Source: Halopenitus malekzadehii
GTDB lineage: Archaea; Halobacteriota; Halobacteria; Halobacteriales; Haloferacaceae
Direction of reading: 5' to 3'
Length of the DNA: 64,000 nucleotides
Assembly: GCF_900108505.1 (NCBI RefSeq)
Contig: NZ_FNWU01000001.1
Coordinates: 310,001 to 374,000, forward strand
Below are positions 33,889 to 41,874 of the stretch, piece after piece. A model generated the notes under the pieces. That model saw only the letters and a program-made list of their open reading frames with translations, did no database searches and had not been told where the DNA came from. The position numbers and the translations under genes are program-made. The first letter of the stretch is position 1; each line of letters opens with the position of its first letter.

Positions 33889-35271
33889 TCATTCACTCTC
33901 GGACGACGGTTCCGGAACCCGGGGTAGATCCGTCGGCCTGATCTCGGAGATCCACGCGACGCGTGGGTCGTCGACGACCGTCACCCGGTGTGGTCGATCG
34001 GGTGACAGCAGCCAGAGCTCACCGTCGCGATCGGTCGTTCCGACTTCGCGACTGTCGTTGTCAGCGATCGCGACCGTCACGGTGGCGTTGGCGATCGGAT
34101 CGCCGCCCGTTCGGTCGATCGCCTGCACCCGAACCGGTCCGGCAGGATACGTCCGCTCGACGACGAGATCGATGCCGTCCTGTGTCGTCGTGATCGTGTC
34201 GCCGTCGGCGAACGTCTCGAGGTCCCGTTGCTGGTGCTCGATGAAGATATCACCGTCCCCGGCGCTGACGAACGTCCGGAGCCGCCCTCCGTCGAACGGG
34301 ACGGTCACCCGCGTCACGCCGCCGGTCCCGAGTGTGTCGGCCGACCCGCTCCGCTCGTCGATCCGTGGATACGCCGAGAGGGTCCGGTCGAGCGCCCGTT
34401 GGCTGTCACGGCCGCTCCCCTCGGCGGCTCGGTCCCAGCGGTCGCCGCGATACACCTCTCGAAGGTACTGGTCCCCGTCGATCGCCGCGAGGACCATCCC
34501 GTCCGCGTGCGTCTCGACGGCGATCCGATCGGGGGACGCCCCGCCGCGAAGCGTTTCGACGGCGTAGTCTCGAACTGGACCGGAGTAGACGGTGAGCCGG
34601 AACGCCAGCGATTCGGTTTGTAGGTCCGTCTCCGGCGTCTCCGATGCAAGCGCGTTCAGGACTTCGAGCCTCGTCCGGAGGACCTCCGCCGTCGACGAGA
34701 TCCGAGCCAGCTCGATCACGAACTCCTGGTCGGTCAACTCCCCGTTCGTGTGTGCCTCGATCGCTTGGTGTTGTCGCTCGTAGAGCGTCGTTTCCGCCTC
34801 CCGGATCGCGTTTTTGGCGGCGACGAGGCGCCGCTCCCGTCCGCGTGCGCTCTCGGCGGCGCTGACGCGTTCGATGATCTCCGCGGTTCCGATCTCGGCC
34901 GTCGTCTCCGTCGTTTCGAGTCGACTTGCCGGACCGAGGCTCGCGCCGTGATGGGCGATCGAGACCGTCGTCGCACGGTCGATCGGCGGACCGAGGACGT
35001 GAATACGGGTATCGTTTTCGTCGGTCCCGTTCGATTCGGCCTGTGGAATTCCCCCGGTCTGGGTGATTCGCGCTGCGGGGTTCCCTGCCGATCCCGAACT
35101 GCGATCGCTGCCGATCGTGACTTCGCCATCGATCGTGGGTTCGTCTATGGACTCGCCCGGGTCGGCAGATCCCCCGGTGCCGACACCCCCGCCCCAGCCG
35201 ACGACACCGGCCGGTCCCATCACGGCCGCAACCACCAGCGCTGCCGCACACAGGACAGGGAGGGCCCTCAT
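33889..35271 (-). CDS. Secreted surface protein with coiled-coil core, uncharacterised
   Basis: A 460-residue protein from ATG 35271. The N-terminus 'MRALPVLCAAALVVAAVMGP' is a Sec signal peptide. A Gly/Asp-rich linker follows, then a helical region (about 125-225) rich in Glu/Arg and likely coiled-coil ('ESARGRERRLVAAKNAIRE', 'ISSTAEVLRTRLEVLNAL'), then beta-rich domains including a carboxypeptidase-regulatory-like end ('IDRTGGDPIANATVTVAIAD'). ATG 35271 is chosen over ATG 35292 because the 'CTTTTTATT' element on the minus strand lies about 26 bp upstream of it. Haloarchaea-specific; function unknown. It is divergent from the membrane-bound winged-helix regulator. Confidence 0.72.
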   Translation of the reverse strand: MRALPVLCAAALVVAAVMGPAGVVGWGGGVGTGGSADPGESIDEPTIDGEVTIGSDRSSGSAGNPAARITQTGGIPQAESNGTDENDTRIHVLGPPIDRATTVSIAHHGASLGPASRLETTETTAEIGTAEIIERVSAAESARGRERRLVAAKNAIREAETTLYERQHQAIEAHTNGELTDQEFVIELARISSTAEVLRTRLEVLNALASETPETDLQTESLAFRLTVYSGPVRDYAVETLRGGASPDRIAVETHADGMVLAAIDGDQYLREVYRGDRWDRAAEGSGRDSQRALDRTLSAYPRIDERSGSADTLGTGGVTRVTVPFDGGRLRTFVSAGDGDIFIEHQQRDLETFADGDTITTTQDGIDLVVERTYPAGPVRVQAIDRTGGDPIANATVTVAIADNDSREVGTTDRDGELWLLSPDRPHRVTVVDDPRVAWISEIRPTDLPRVPEPSSESE

Positions 35272-35463
35272 CGAGCGGAGATCCGTCGGCATCGAATAAA
35301 AAGCCCCGTATCGCTTCGTCGTCGCGTATCGGCATTGGCCCCGTCGTCACGTGCCGGTGCTGCTTCGCCGTCGGCGCTCGATCGATGCCATCGCGTACCG
35401 GTCGTGGCACGGAAATCAACCGATGAAAAGGATTTTGCCACCCGCACGTGAGTGAACGCCTGT

Positions 35464-36969
35464 ATGCGGTCGTCCGCCCTCCCTATCGTTCTCGCCTTCC
35501 TGCTCCTCCTCTCCGGAGGGCCCATCGCCGCCGTCGCCGGGGCCCAGTCGGGTGGCCCGACACCACTCGACTCCGATGACGTCGCCTCCGTCGGCGGCGG
35601 CCCGACGGAACCGGGCGACAGCGCCGCCGCCGTCGGATCACGACCGCGACAGATCGCCGATCTCGACGTCCGTTCTCGGACGGTCTTCGAGATCGACCTC
35701 CAGTCGGATCGTGATGCGCGCTGGACGGTCACCGTTCGATACGTCCTCACGGACGACAACGAGACCGCGGCCTTCGAGCGCATCGCCGGTCGATTCGGAT
35801 CCGGTGACGTCGGCCCCTCGGCTGACCTCTATCGAAACCTCGCCGCCGGCGCCTCCGCGGCCGCGGGTCGGGAGATGTCCATCGATGACGTCGACCGTGA
35901 GACGGCCCTCGATCGCGGCGTCGATCTGGATGACGTCGACGGGATCGACTCCCTCGAGGGTCTCGAGGACGGCGAGACGGTCGCGGTCGGTGAGCTCCGC
36001 CTCACGTTCACGTGGACGGCGTTCCTCAGAGCTGACGGCGATCAGCTCGTCCTCGACGACGCCTTTCGAACGGCCGATGGCGGCACGTGGCTGCCGTCGC
36101 TCGATGCCACCCAGCGAATGGTGATCCATCCGCCGGATGGCTATCAGGCCGATTCCTTCCCCGGGATCGGGCTTTCGCTGTCGGACCGCGCGGTGGTTAT
36201 CGATGGGCCGCGAACCTTCGGTCCGGACGACCACATCGAGGTGGTCTACTCGCCTGCGCCGGGTGCGATCTCCGGACCGCCGTGGCTGCTTTTGGCCGGC
36301 GCGATCGTCCTCGCGGCGATGGTGATCGCGATCGGTTTGGTTCGGTATCGCCGTCACGAGGTGTCGGCACCCGAATCGACCGCCGGAACGGACCAGTCCA
36401 CGGCCAGCGAGTCCGGCGAGACGGAGTCGGGAATGGCCGTCGAATCCACCGAACCGACCGGTGGAGCGGCTGATGTCGAGGACGCCGAAGCTCCCGATAC
36501 CGCTCCTGGAGCCGATTCGACGGATGTGTCCCTCGAATCCGGGGCAGGAGACGGGACGGCGGCCGGATCGGACGAGACGGTTGACGAACCGGACGAGTCG
36601 GTTGACGAACCGGACGAACCGGAAGATACGGACGGGACGACGGAAACCGGTGCAGCGGAGACGGCGGATGGAACCGAAACAGCGGACGAAGCGGATGAGG
36701 CCGACGATGAGAAGGCCGGCGATGAGGGGGCTGCGACGGCGCCGGATCCCTCCCTGCTCTCCGACGAGGAGCGCGTGGAGGCGCTGCTCGAACGCAACGG
36801 TGGCCGAATGCGGCAGGCCGACATCGTCTCCGAAACCGGCTGGTCGGACGCGAAGGTGTCCCAGCTCCTCTCCGCGATGGCCGACGAGGAGCGTGTCGAG
36901 AAGCTTCGCCTCGGTCGTGAGAACCTCATCTCCCTTCCGGACCACACGCCCGAGGACGTGGAGGAATAG
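35464..36969 (+). CDS. Membrane-tethered winged-helix regulator with extracellular domain
   Basis: A 501-residue type I membrane protein. Residues 1-30 are a signal peptide ('MRSSALPIVLAFLLLLSGG'). An ectodomain (about 60-270) is beta-rich ('WTVTVRYVLTDDNETAAFER', 'GELRLTFTWTAFLRADGDQL', 'MVIHPPDGYQADSF'). One membrane helix (about 275-296, 'LLLAGAIVLAAMVIAIGL') leads to a 130-residue acidic low-complexity linker with 'VDEPDE' repeats, then a winged helix (about 431-490: 'EERVEALLERNGGRMRQADI', 'SDAKVSQLLSAMADEERVEK'). This layout fits a one-component system that senses outside and binds DNA inside. GTG 35452 is a possible alternative start. It is divergent from the secreted-protein/pilin operon, its likely target. 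Confidence 0.78.
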   Translation: MRSSALPIVLAFLLLLSGGPIAAVAGAQSGGPTPLDSDDVASVGGGPTEPGDSAAAVGSRPRQIADLDVRSRTVFEIDLQSDRDARWTVTVRYVLTDDNETAAFERIAGRFGSGDVGPSADLYRNLAAGASAAAGREMSIDDVDRETALDRGVDLDDVDGIDSLEGLEDGETVAVGELRLTFTWTAFLRADGDQLVLDDAFRTADGGTWLPSLDATQRMVIHPPDGYQADSFPGIGLSLSDRAVVIDGPRTFGPDDHIEVVYSPAPGAISGPPWLLLAGAIVLAAMVIAIGLVRYRRHEVSAPESTAGTDQSTASESGETESGMAVESTEPTGGAADVEDAEAPDTAPGADSTDVSLESGAGDGTAAGSDETVDEPDESVDEPDEPEDTDGTTETGAAETADGTETADEADEADDEKAGDEGAATAPDPSLLSDEERVEALLERNGGRMRQADIVSETGWSDAKVSQLLSAMADEERVEKLRLGRENLISLPDHTPEDVEE

Positions 36970-37080
36970 CGCGCTCCGGGCTCCGACGACGTGGTGAGCC
37001 CCATTCCGTGTGTGGTCCGACGACGGCGCGGGGAGAACGGTTTCGAAAGTCCTTACAGGGGGTGCTGGTAGGTATTCACT

Positions 37081-37869
37081 ATGAAGGTGCTGGTAACCGT
37101 CAAGGAGGTGGCCGAAGTCGGGGACGACTTCGCGATCGAGGGAACCGACATCGCCGAGGGCGACCTCGAGTACGACCTCAACGAGTGGGACGACTACGCG
37201 ATCGAGGCGGGCGTCCAACTCGCCGAGGCCGGGGTCGCCGACGAGGTCGTCGCGCTCACGATCGGACCCGAGCGGTCCGAGGAAACGATCCGGATGGCGC
37301 TCGCGAAAGGTGCCGACCGCGCCGTCCGCGTCTGGGACGACGCGATCGAGGACGCCTTCCTCGACGTCGAGACCAAGGTCGGCCTGCTCGAGGCGATCGT
37401 CGACGAGGAGGAGCCGGACCTCGTGCTCTCGGGCGTCCAGGCCGCCGACGACGCCTTCGGTGCGACCGGCGTCGCGCTCGCCGACCGGATCGGGTTCGAA
37501 CACGCCGCCGTCGTCAACGACCTCGACCTCGACGCTGATGCGGGCGTCGCGAACGTCCGCCGCGAGCTCGAGGGCGGCGTCGAGGAGCTGACCGAGGTCG
37601 ATATGCCGGCCGTTCTCACCGTCCAGACCGGGCTCAACGAGCCTCGGTACGCGAGCCTCCGCGGGATCCGGCAGGCACAGCGCAAGGAGATCGCGACACG
37701 GGACCTCGCCGATATCGGGCTGTCCCCCGCCGACGTCGACGGCGCGTTGACCGTCACCGAGATGTACGAGCCCGAAAGCGAATCCGACGCGGAGATCATC
37801 GAGGGCGACGCCGGAGAGGCCGCCGGGCGCCTTACCGAGGTCCTGCGTGAGAAGGGGGTCGATGCCTGA
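37081..37869 (+). CDS. etfB: Electron transfer flavoprotein, beta subunit
   Basis: A 262-residue EtfB/FixA protein with 'MKVLVTVKEVAEVGDDF', 'YDLNEWDDYAIEAGVQLAEA', 'DLVLSGVQAADDAFGATGVA' and 'TVQTGLNEPRYASLRGI', the last being the family signature region contacting AMP or FAD. With EtfA it accepts electrons from acyl-CoA dehydrogenases and similar flavoenzymes and passes them to the membrane quinone pool. The glutaryl-CoA dehydrogenase-like protein at 20750-21928 is a possible donor. The stop overlaps the EtfA start (TGATG). Confidence 0.95.
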   Translation: MKVLVTVKEVAEVGDDFAIEGTDIAEGDLEYDLNEWDDYAIEAGVQLAEAGVADEVVALTIGPERSEETIRMALAKGADRAVRVWDDAIEDAFLDVETKVGLLEAIVDEEEPDLVLSGVQAADDAFGATGVALADRIGFEHAAVVNDLDLDADAGVANVRRELEGGVEELTEVDMPAVLTVQTGLNEPRYASLRGIRQAQRKEIATRDLADIGLSPADVDGALTVTEMYEPESESDAEIIEGDAGEAAGRLTEVLREKGVDA

Positions 37870-38828
37870 TGGCCGACCCAGCCGTTCTCGCCGTCGCCGA
37901 ACACCGTCGAGGGGAGCTTCGCGACGTCTCCTTCGAGCTGCTCACCGCAGGCCGAGAACTCGCGGACGCCATCGGTGGCGAGTTACACGTTGCGGTGATA
38001 TCCGGCGACGTCGAGGCACACGCGGACGCGCTGAACCGTGAGGGCGTCGACGCGATCCACACGGTCCCGGTGGGCGAGGAGTTCGATCACACCGTCTACC
38101 AGGGCGCCGTCGAGGAACTGGTGGACGCTCACGACCCGGCGACCGTCCTGTTCCCCAACTCGGTCAACGGGCTCGATTACGCACCCGCGGTCGCGGAGAG
38201 TCTCGGCGTTCCGCTCGTCACCGACGCCATCGATGTCGCCTACGACGACGAGCTGACCGTCACCCGCGAGCAGTACGGCTCGAAGGTCGAGACCACGCTC
38301 GCGGTCGAGGGCGACCGATACGCGCTCACGGTTCGTGGCGGCGAGTGGCCGGCCGCGGACGGCACCGGGGACGCGGTCGTCGAGTCGTTCACCGTCGACG
38401 TGGATCCCGCCGACTCGGGTGCACGCGTCCAAGGGTACGAGGAGGTCGGCGGCGGCGACGTGGACATCGCCGATGCGGACGTCCTCGTGTCGGTCGGCCG
38501 CGGGATCGAGGAGGAGGACAACCTCGAGTTGATCTTCGATCTCGCGGAGGCGATGGATGCGACGGTCTCCTCCTCGCGCCCGATCGTTGACAACGGTTGG
38601 CTGCCGAAGAACCGGCAGGTCGGCCAGTCGGGGAAGGTCGTGACGCCGGACGTCTACCTCGCGATCGGGATCTCGGGCGCCGTCCAACACGTCGCCGGGA
38701 TGAAGGGAGCCGAGACGATCATCGCGATCAACACGGACCCGAACGCGCCCATCTTCGACATCGCGGATTACGGCATCGTCGGCGACCTCTTCGACGTCGT
38801 TCCCGAGCTCATCGACGACTTCGAGTAG
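37869..38828 (+). CDS. etfA: Electron transfer flavoprotein, alpha subunit
   Basis: A 319-residue EtfA/FixB protein. The N-terminal domain has 'ELRDVSFELLTAGRELADAI' and 'PATVLFPNSVNGLDYAPAVA'; the C-terminal FAD domain has 'ADVLVSVGRGIEEEDNLELI', 'SSSRPIVDNGWLPKNRQVGQ' and 'GISGAVQHVAGMKGAETII', ending 'DYGIVGDLFDVVPELID'. It forms a heterodimer with EtfB and carries the electron-shuttling FAD. Its ATG uses the last base of the EtfB TGA stop, so translation is coupled. Confidence 0.95.
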   Translation: MADPAVLAVAEHRRGELRDVSFELLTAGRELADAIGGELHVAVISGDVEAHADALNREGVDAIHTVPVGEEFDHTVYQGAVEELVDAHDPATVLFPNSVNGLDYAPAVAESLGVPLVTDAIDVAYDDELTVTREQYGSKVETTLAVEGDRYALTVRGGEWPAADGTGDAVVESFTVDVDPADSGARVQGYEEVGGGDVDIADADVLVSVGRGIEEEDNLELIFDLAEAMDATVSSSRPIVDNGWLPKNRQVGQSGKVVTPDVYLAIGISGAVQHVAGMKGAETIIAINTDPNAPIFDIADYGIVGDLFDVVPELIDDFE

Positions 38829-38888
38829 CGCATCGGCCGGGGACGACCGGCCGGTGACGCAACGACGTTCCAGCCGCGATCGGAGCCC

Positions 38889-39170
38889 TCACCGGTACGT
38901 GATGAGGCTGTAAACGACGAACACGAACCCGAGCGCGGTGAGTCCGTTGTTGACCGTCAGCAGCGACGGCGTCGCGGTGAACTGCGTGAGGAACGCGCTG
39001 ATGGAGGTTGCGACCGCGGCGGCGACGACGAGCGAGAAGCCGATCGACAGATGGATCATCGCGTACCGTTCGGTGTGCCGGTACGCCTGGAGGGCGAGCG
39101 TGACCATCGTGAGTCCGGCGACGACGAGTGCGAGGGTCACGAACAGGTAGAGGCCCTCTGCGAGTTCCAT
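38889..39170 (-). CDS. Three-helix membrane protein, uncharacterised
   Basis: A 93-residue protein of three hydrophobic helices ('GLYLFVTLALVVAGLTMVTL', 'IHLSIGFSLVVAAAVATSIS' and 'NGLTALGFVFVVYSLITYR') with a charged loop 'QAYRHTERYAMIH'. I recall similar haloarchaeal proteins beside HTH regulators (DUF7521-like). Its minus-strand TATA box 'GTTTTATTT' lies at about 39193-39200, some 26 bp upstream of the ATG. It is divergent from the HTH gene at 39331, with a palindrome in between. Confidence 0.7.
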   Translation of the reverse strand: MELAEGLYLFVTLALVVAGLTMVTLALQAYRHTERYAMIHLSIGFSLVVAAAVATSISAFLTQFTATPSLLTVNNGLTALGFVFVVYSLITYR

Positions 39171-39208
39171 ATCCTCCCTGCACCGGGCCGGGAAATAAAA
39201 CCACGGAT

Positions 39209-39235
39209 CACGGTATCAGATCTGATAACACCGTG
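39209..39235. promoter_or_regulatory. Nested palindrome between membrane protein and HTH genes
   Basis: A perfect 14-bp palindrome 'tatcagatctgata' (39214-39227) is enclosed by a second inverted repeat, 'cacgg' 39209-39213 and 'ccgtg' 39231-39235. It lies just upstream of the TATA box of the minus-strand gene and some 50 bp upstream of a 'gagtatatac' TATA-like element (39287-39296) of the HTH gene. It is the likely operator of the divergent pair. Confidence 0.7.
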
Positions 39236-39330
39236 CCGGCAGGAGCGCGGAGATCCTCGACGTCGAGGTGCGTCGCACCGGAGGGAAGAGTATATACCCA
39301 TCGACCCGCAGAATCAACACGAAGAATCGG

Positions 39331-39666
39331 ATGTCGGGGGAAGACTTGATCGAGGTACTCGGAAACAAGTACAACACGGAGATCCTCGCGGCGGCCGACG
39401 ACCCGAAGTCGGCCCAGGAGCTCAGCGACGAGCTCGACGTCCCGATCGCGACCTGTTACCGTCGGATCGACGAACTGGAGGAGGCCGATCTGATCGAACT
39501 CCACGATCGACCGCTTTCGGACGACCACCGGCGAGTGAAGGTCTACCGACGACGGGTCGATAGCGTCGCCGTGGAGTTTCACGACGGCGTCTCGATCGAC
39601 CTCACCGAGCGGACGACCGCCGCGAACCGACTCGACGAGGTCTGGCGGAACCTCTCGAACGCTTGA
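39331..39666 (+). CDS. ArsR-like winged-helix regulator
   Basis: A 111-residue DNA-binding protein. 'LIEVLGNKYNTEILAAADDP' (helix 1), 'SAQELSDELDVPIATCYRRI' (helix-turn-helix) and 'LIELHDRPLSDDHRRVKVYR' (wing) are clear, and the C-terminal helix probably dimerises. The single Cys is in the recognition helix region. The palindrome at 39209-39235 is its likely binding site, and the divergent three-helix membrane protein its likely target. Confidence 0.85.
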   Translation: MSGEDLIEVLGNKYNTEILAAADDPKSAQELSDELDVPIATCYRRIDELEEADLIELHDRPLSDDHRRVKVYRRRVDSVAVEFHDGVSIDLTERTTAANRLDEVWRNLSNA

Positions 39667-39690
39667 ATCCCCTCGTCACGATCGAGGCCC

Positions 39691-40416
39691 TCAGAACGGC
39701 GATTCCGACCGCTCCATCATCGCGAACCCGCCGGCCTGGTCGTGAACGGTGAGCCCCCCGGTTCCGATCTCGAGCGGGAAGATGTCGGTATCGATGTCCT
39801 GTTTCCGCATCTTGGCCACCCAGACGTATCGGTTGACGCCGGATTCCGTCGGCGTCTGAATGAGGTAGATGTTCCCGTCGGTGAGGAAGTTCTCCAGGCC
39901 GATCTCCGTGTCGGGGAAGACGGCGCCCTGTTCGTTGATCAAAAGCGACGTCAGCCCGCTCTCCTTGAGGATGTCGGAGAACTTCAGCAGGGAGGTTCGT
40001 TTCTCGTGTTCGTCCTCGAAGAACAGCTGAAACATCGACAGCGAGTCGAGCACCAGCCGGTCGAACTCGCCCTCGGCGACCGTCTCGAGGAGCCGGTCGA
40101 TCGTCTCGGTGAAATCCTCGATGCGGAGCATCTCCCGTTTGTCCAGGATCACGATCTCGCCGTCGTCGACGAGGTCGCCGAAATCCTCGAACCCGACGGA
40201 TTCGGCGGCCTCCCGGATATCCTCCTCGTTCTCCTCGAAGGAGACGTACACCCCGCGGTCGCCGTGTTCGGTCACCCCGGTATAGAGGTACTGAATGCCG
40301 AAGATGCTCTTCCCGGTTCCCGGGTTTCCGGAGACGAGCACCGTCGACCGTTCGGTGATCCCGCCGCCCAGGATCGAGTCGAGGCCGTCGACGCCGGTGG
40401 AGACGAGGTGTGGCAT
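39691..40416 (-). CDS. KaiC-like RecA-superfamily ATPase
   Basis: A 241-residue single-domain KaiC/RAD55-type ATPase: 'VSTGVDGLDSILGGGITERS' start, Walker A 'VSGNPGTGKSIFGIQ', acidic pair in 'GVYVSFEENEEDIRE', Walker B 'FDRLVLDSLSMFQLFF', and 'LLINEQGAVFPDTEIG'. Archaeal members act in signal transduction, often with histidine kinases or motility; the partner is not identifiable here. It converges on the HTH gene at 39331-39666. Confidence 0.88.
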   Translation of the reverse strand: MPHLVSTGVDGLDSILGGGITERSTVLVSGNPGTGKSIFGIQYLYTGVTEHGDRGVYVSFEENEEDIREAAESVGFEDFGDLVDDGEIVILDKREMLRIEDFTETIDRLLETVAEGEFDRLVLDSLSMFQLFFEDEHEKRTSLLKFSDILKESGLTSLLINEQGAVFPDTEIGLENFLTDGNIYLIQTPTESGVNRYVWVAKMRKQDIDTDIFPLEIGTGGLTVHDQAGGFAMMERSESPF

Positions 40417-40573
40417 ACCGTCTCCCCATCCGGCAGCGATGGATAAAGTCCTCCCGGTCGATCCGGGCACACGACGGGTTGATCGGAACGCTCCGTGGCC
40501 GATCGGGCTGTCCGATGTCACGTCTGGATACGCACGACAACCCCTATAGGTGTTCGTCCCGAACGTCCCGAGA

Positions 40574-41479
40574 ATGACCGAGGAGTTCGACCTGCTCGAG
40601 TCCGATGGCCAGCCGGGCGACGAGTGGGAGGAACTCGACGTCTCCGACACGGAGGCCGACCGTATCGCCCGCCGGCAGGACCGGGAGTTCAACGAGTTCC
40701 GCAAGCGGCTGAAGGACGCCGACCAGTTCAAACTCGACGGCTCCGTCTTCGACGACGCCACGCTGGCGGCGATCTACAAGCTCGTGCAGGACGGCTACAT
40801 CACCGCCTTCGGCGGGCCGGTCTCGACGGGCAAGGAGGCCAACGTCTTCGAGGCGTTCGGCGAGGACGAAGACCAGGAGGTCGCCGTGAAGATCTACCGG
40901 ATCAACTCCTCGAACTTCACCCAGATGCGCGAGTATCTCGAGGGTGACCCGCGATTCGAGGGCATCGCCTCGGACAAGAAGGCGACCGTGCTAGCCTGGA
41001 CGAAAAAGGAGTTCGCGAACCTCCGTCGTGCTCGCGACGCCGGCGTGCGCGTCCCCGAGCCGATCGCCGTCCAACGGAACGCGCTCGTGATGGAGCTCGT
41101 TGGCCACGCCGACGACCGCGCGCGGCGGCTCTCGGAGGTGACCGTCGAGAACCCCGAAACGGCCTACGAGGTCGTTCGGGAGTATATGCGCCGGCTCTAT
41201 CGGGCCGGGTTGATCCACGGCGACCTCTCGGAGTACAACCTGATCATTCACGACGGGGAGCTCGTCGTCATCGATCTCGGTCAGGCGGCCACCATCCACC
41301 ACCCGAACGCCCGGACGTTCCTCGAGCGGGACTGCCGGAACGTGGCGGCCTTCTTTTCCAGACTGGGGATCGACGTCGACGATGGCGATCTGTGGGATTA
41401 CGTGACCGAACCGGAGCCGGATCCCGAAGCCGGTCGTGACGACGACTCGGGAGTCGACGACGCGATCATCGACTCGTAG
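40574..41479 (+). CDS. rio1: RIO1-family serine/threonine protein kinase
   Basis: A 301-residue atypical kinase. The Rio1 signature 'STGKEANVFEAFGED' forms the P-loop, 'VAVKIYRINSSNFTQM' has the catalytic Lys and Rio1 flexible-loop start, 'GLIHGDLSEYNLIIHDGEL' is the catalytic loop and 'VVIDLGQAATIHHPNA' is the metal-binding Asp. Rio1 works in late small-subunit maturation. ATG 40574 is chosen over an in-frame GTG at 40550. A 17-bp tandem duplication covers the stop codon. Confidence 0.94.
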   Translation: MTEEFDLLESDGQPGDEWEELDVSDTEADRIARRQDREFNEFRKRLKDADQFKLDGSVFDDATLAAIYKLVQDGYITAFGGPVSTGKEANVFEAFGEDEDQEVAVKIYRINSSNFTQMREYLEGDPRFEGIASDKKATVLAWTKKEFANLRRARDAGVRVPEPIAVQRNALVMELVGHADDRARRLSEVTVENPETAYEVVREYMRRLYRAGLIHGDLSEYNLIIHDGELVVIDLGQAATIHHPNARTFLERDCRNVAAFFSRLGIDVDDGDLWDYVTEPEPDPEAGRDDDSGVDDAIIDS

Positions 41480-41508
41480 CGCCGTCGCGGACGTAGCGTC
41501 GTCGCGGA
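41475..41508. repeat. 17-bp tandem duplication at the rio1 stop codon
   Basis: 'cgtagcgccgtcgcgga' (41475-41491) and 'cgtagcgtcgtcgcgga' (41492-41508) are identical at 16 of 17 positions; the TAG stop (41477-41479) is in the first copy and repeated in the second. Confidence 0.92.
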
Positions 41509-41539
41509 ACGCTTTTCGCCGGGCGCACGAAGGGACGGT

Positions 41540-41848
41540 ATGGCGCTTGCATCGATCGTCGCCGGGTCCGGACTGTTGCTCGCCGCGGCGGCCGCGATCG
41601 CGGTCTACTGGGACGCCGACCGGCTCGGGATCGCCCGGGCTCCGCTGTGGGCGGCGTTCGTCTTCTCCACGGTCGCGGTCGGACTGACGCTGCCGGTTCT
41701 CATCCCGACGGTCCCGATCGCCGGCACGCTCGTGGTTCTGGTGATGGGCCCCGCGATCTACGCCTTCGAGCGCGACGACACGCTTCACGGCGGCGACGCC
41801 GACCCGTCCTCGCTACCGGACGAGGCTGACGGAAACGATCGCGACTGA
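41540..41848 (+). CDS. Small membrane protein, uncharacterised (102 aa)
   Basis: Three hydrophobic segments ('IVAGSGLLLAAAAAIAVYW', 'PLWAAFVFSTVAVGLTLPVL' and 'IAGTLVVLVMGPAIYAF') followed by an acidic, Asp/Ser-rich cytoplasmic-type tail. No family recognised. 'acgcttttcgcc' about 30 bp before the ATG is a TATA-like element, so it may have its own promoter after rio1. It converges on larE. Confidence 0.65.
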   Translation: MALASIVAGSGLLLAAAAAIAVYWDADRLGIARAPLWAAFVFSTVAVGLTLPVLIPTVPIAGTLVVLVMGPAIYAFERDDTLHGGDADPSSLPDEADGNDRD

Positions 41849-41874
41849 CCGCTTGGCTCCGAGACGGTCGGCCG

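Noticed and set aside
35638-37503. 621-codon minus-strand frame opposite the membrane regulator
   Set aside because: Complement of clear coding sequence on the plus strand, with no recognisable motif.
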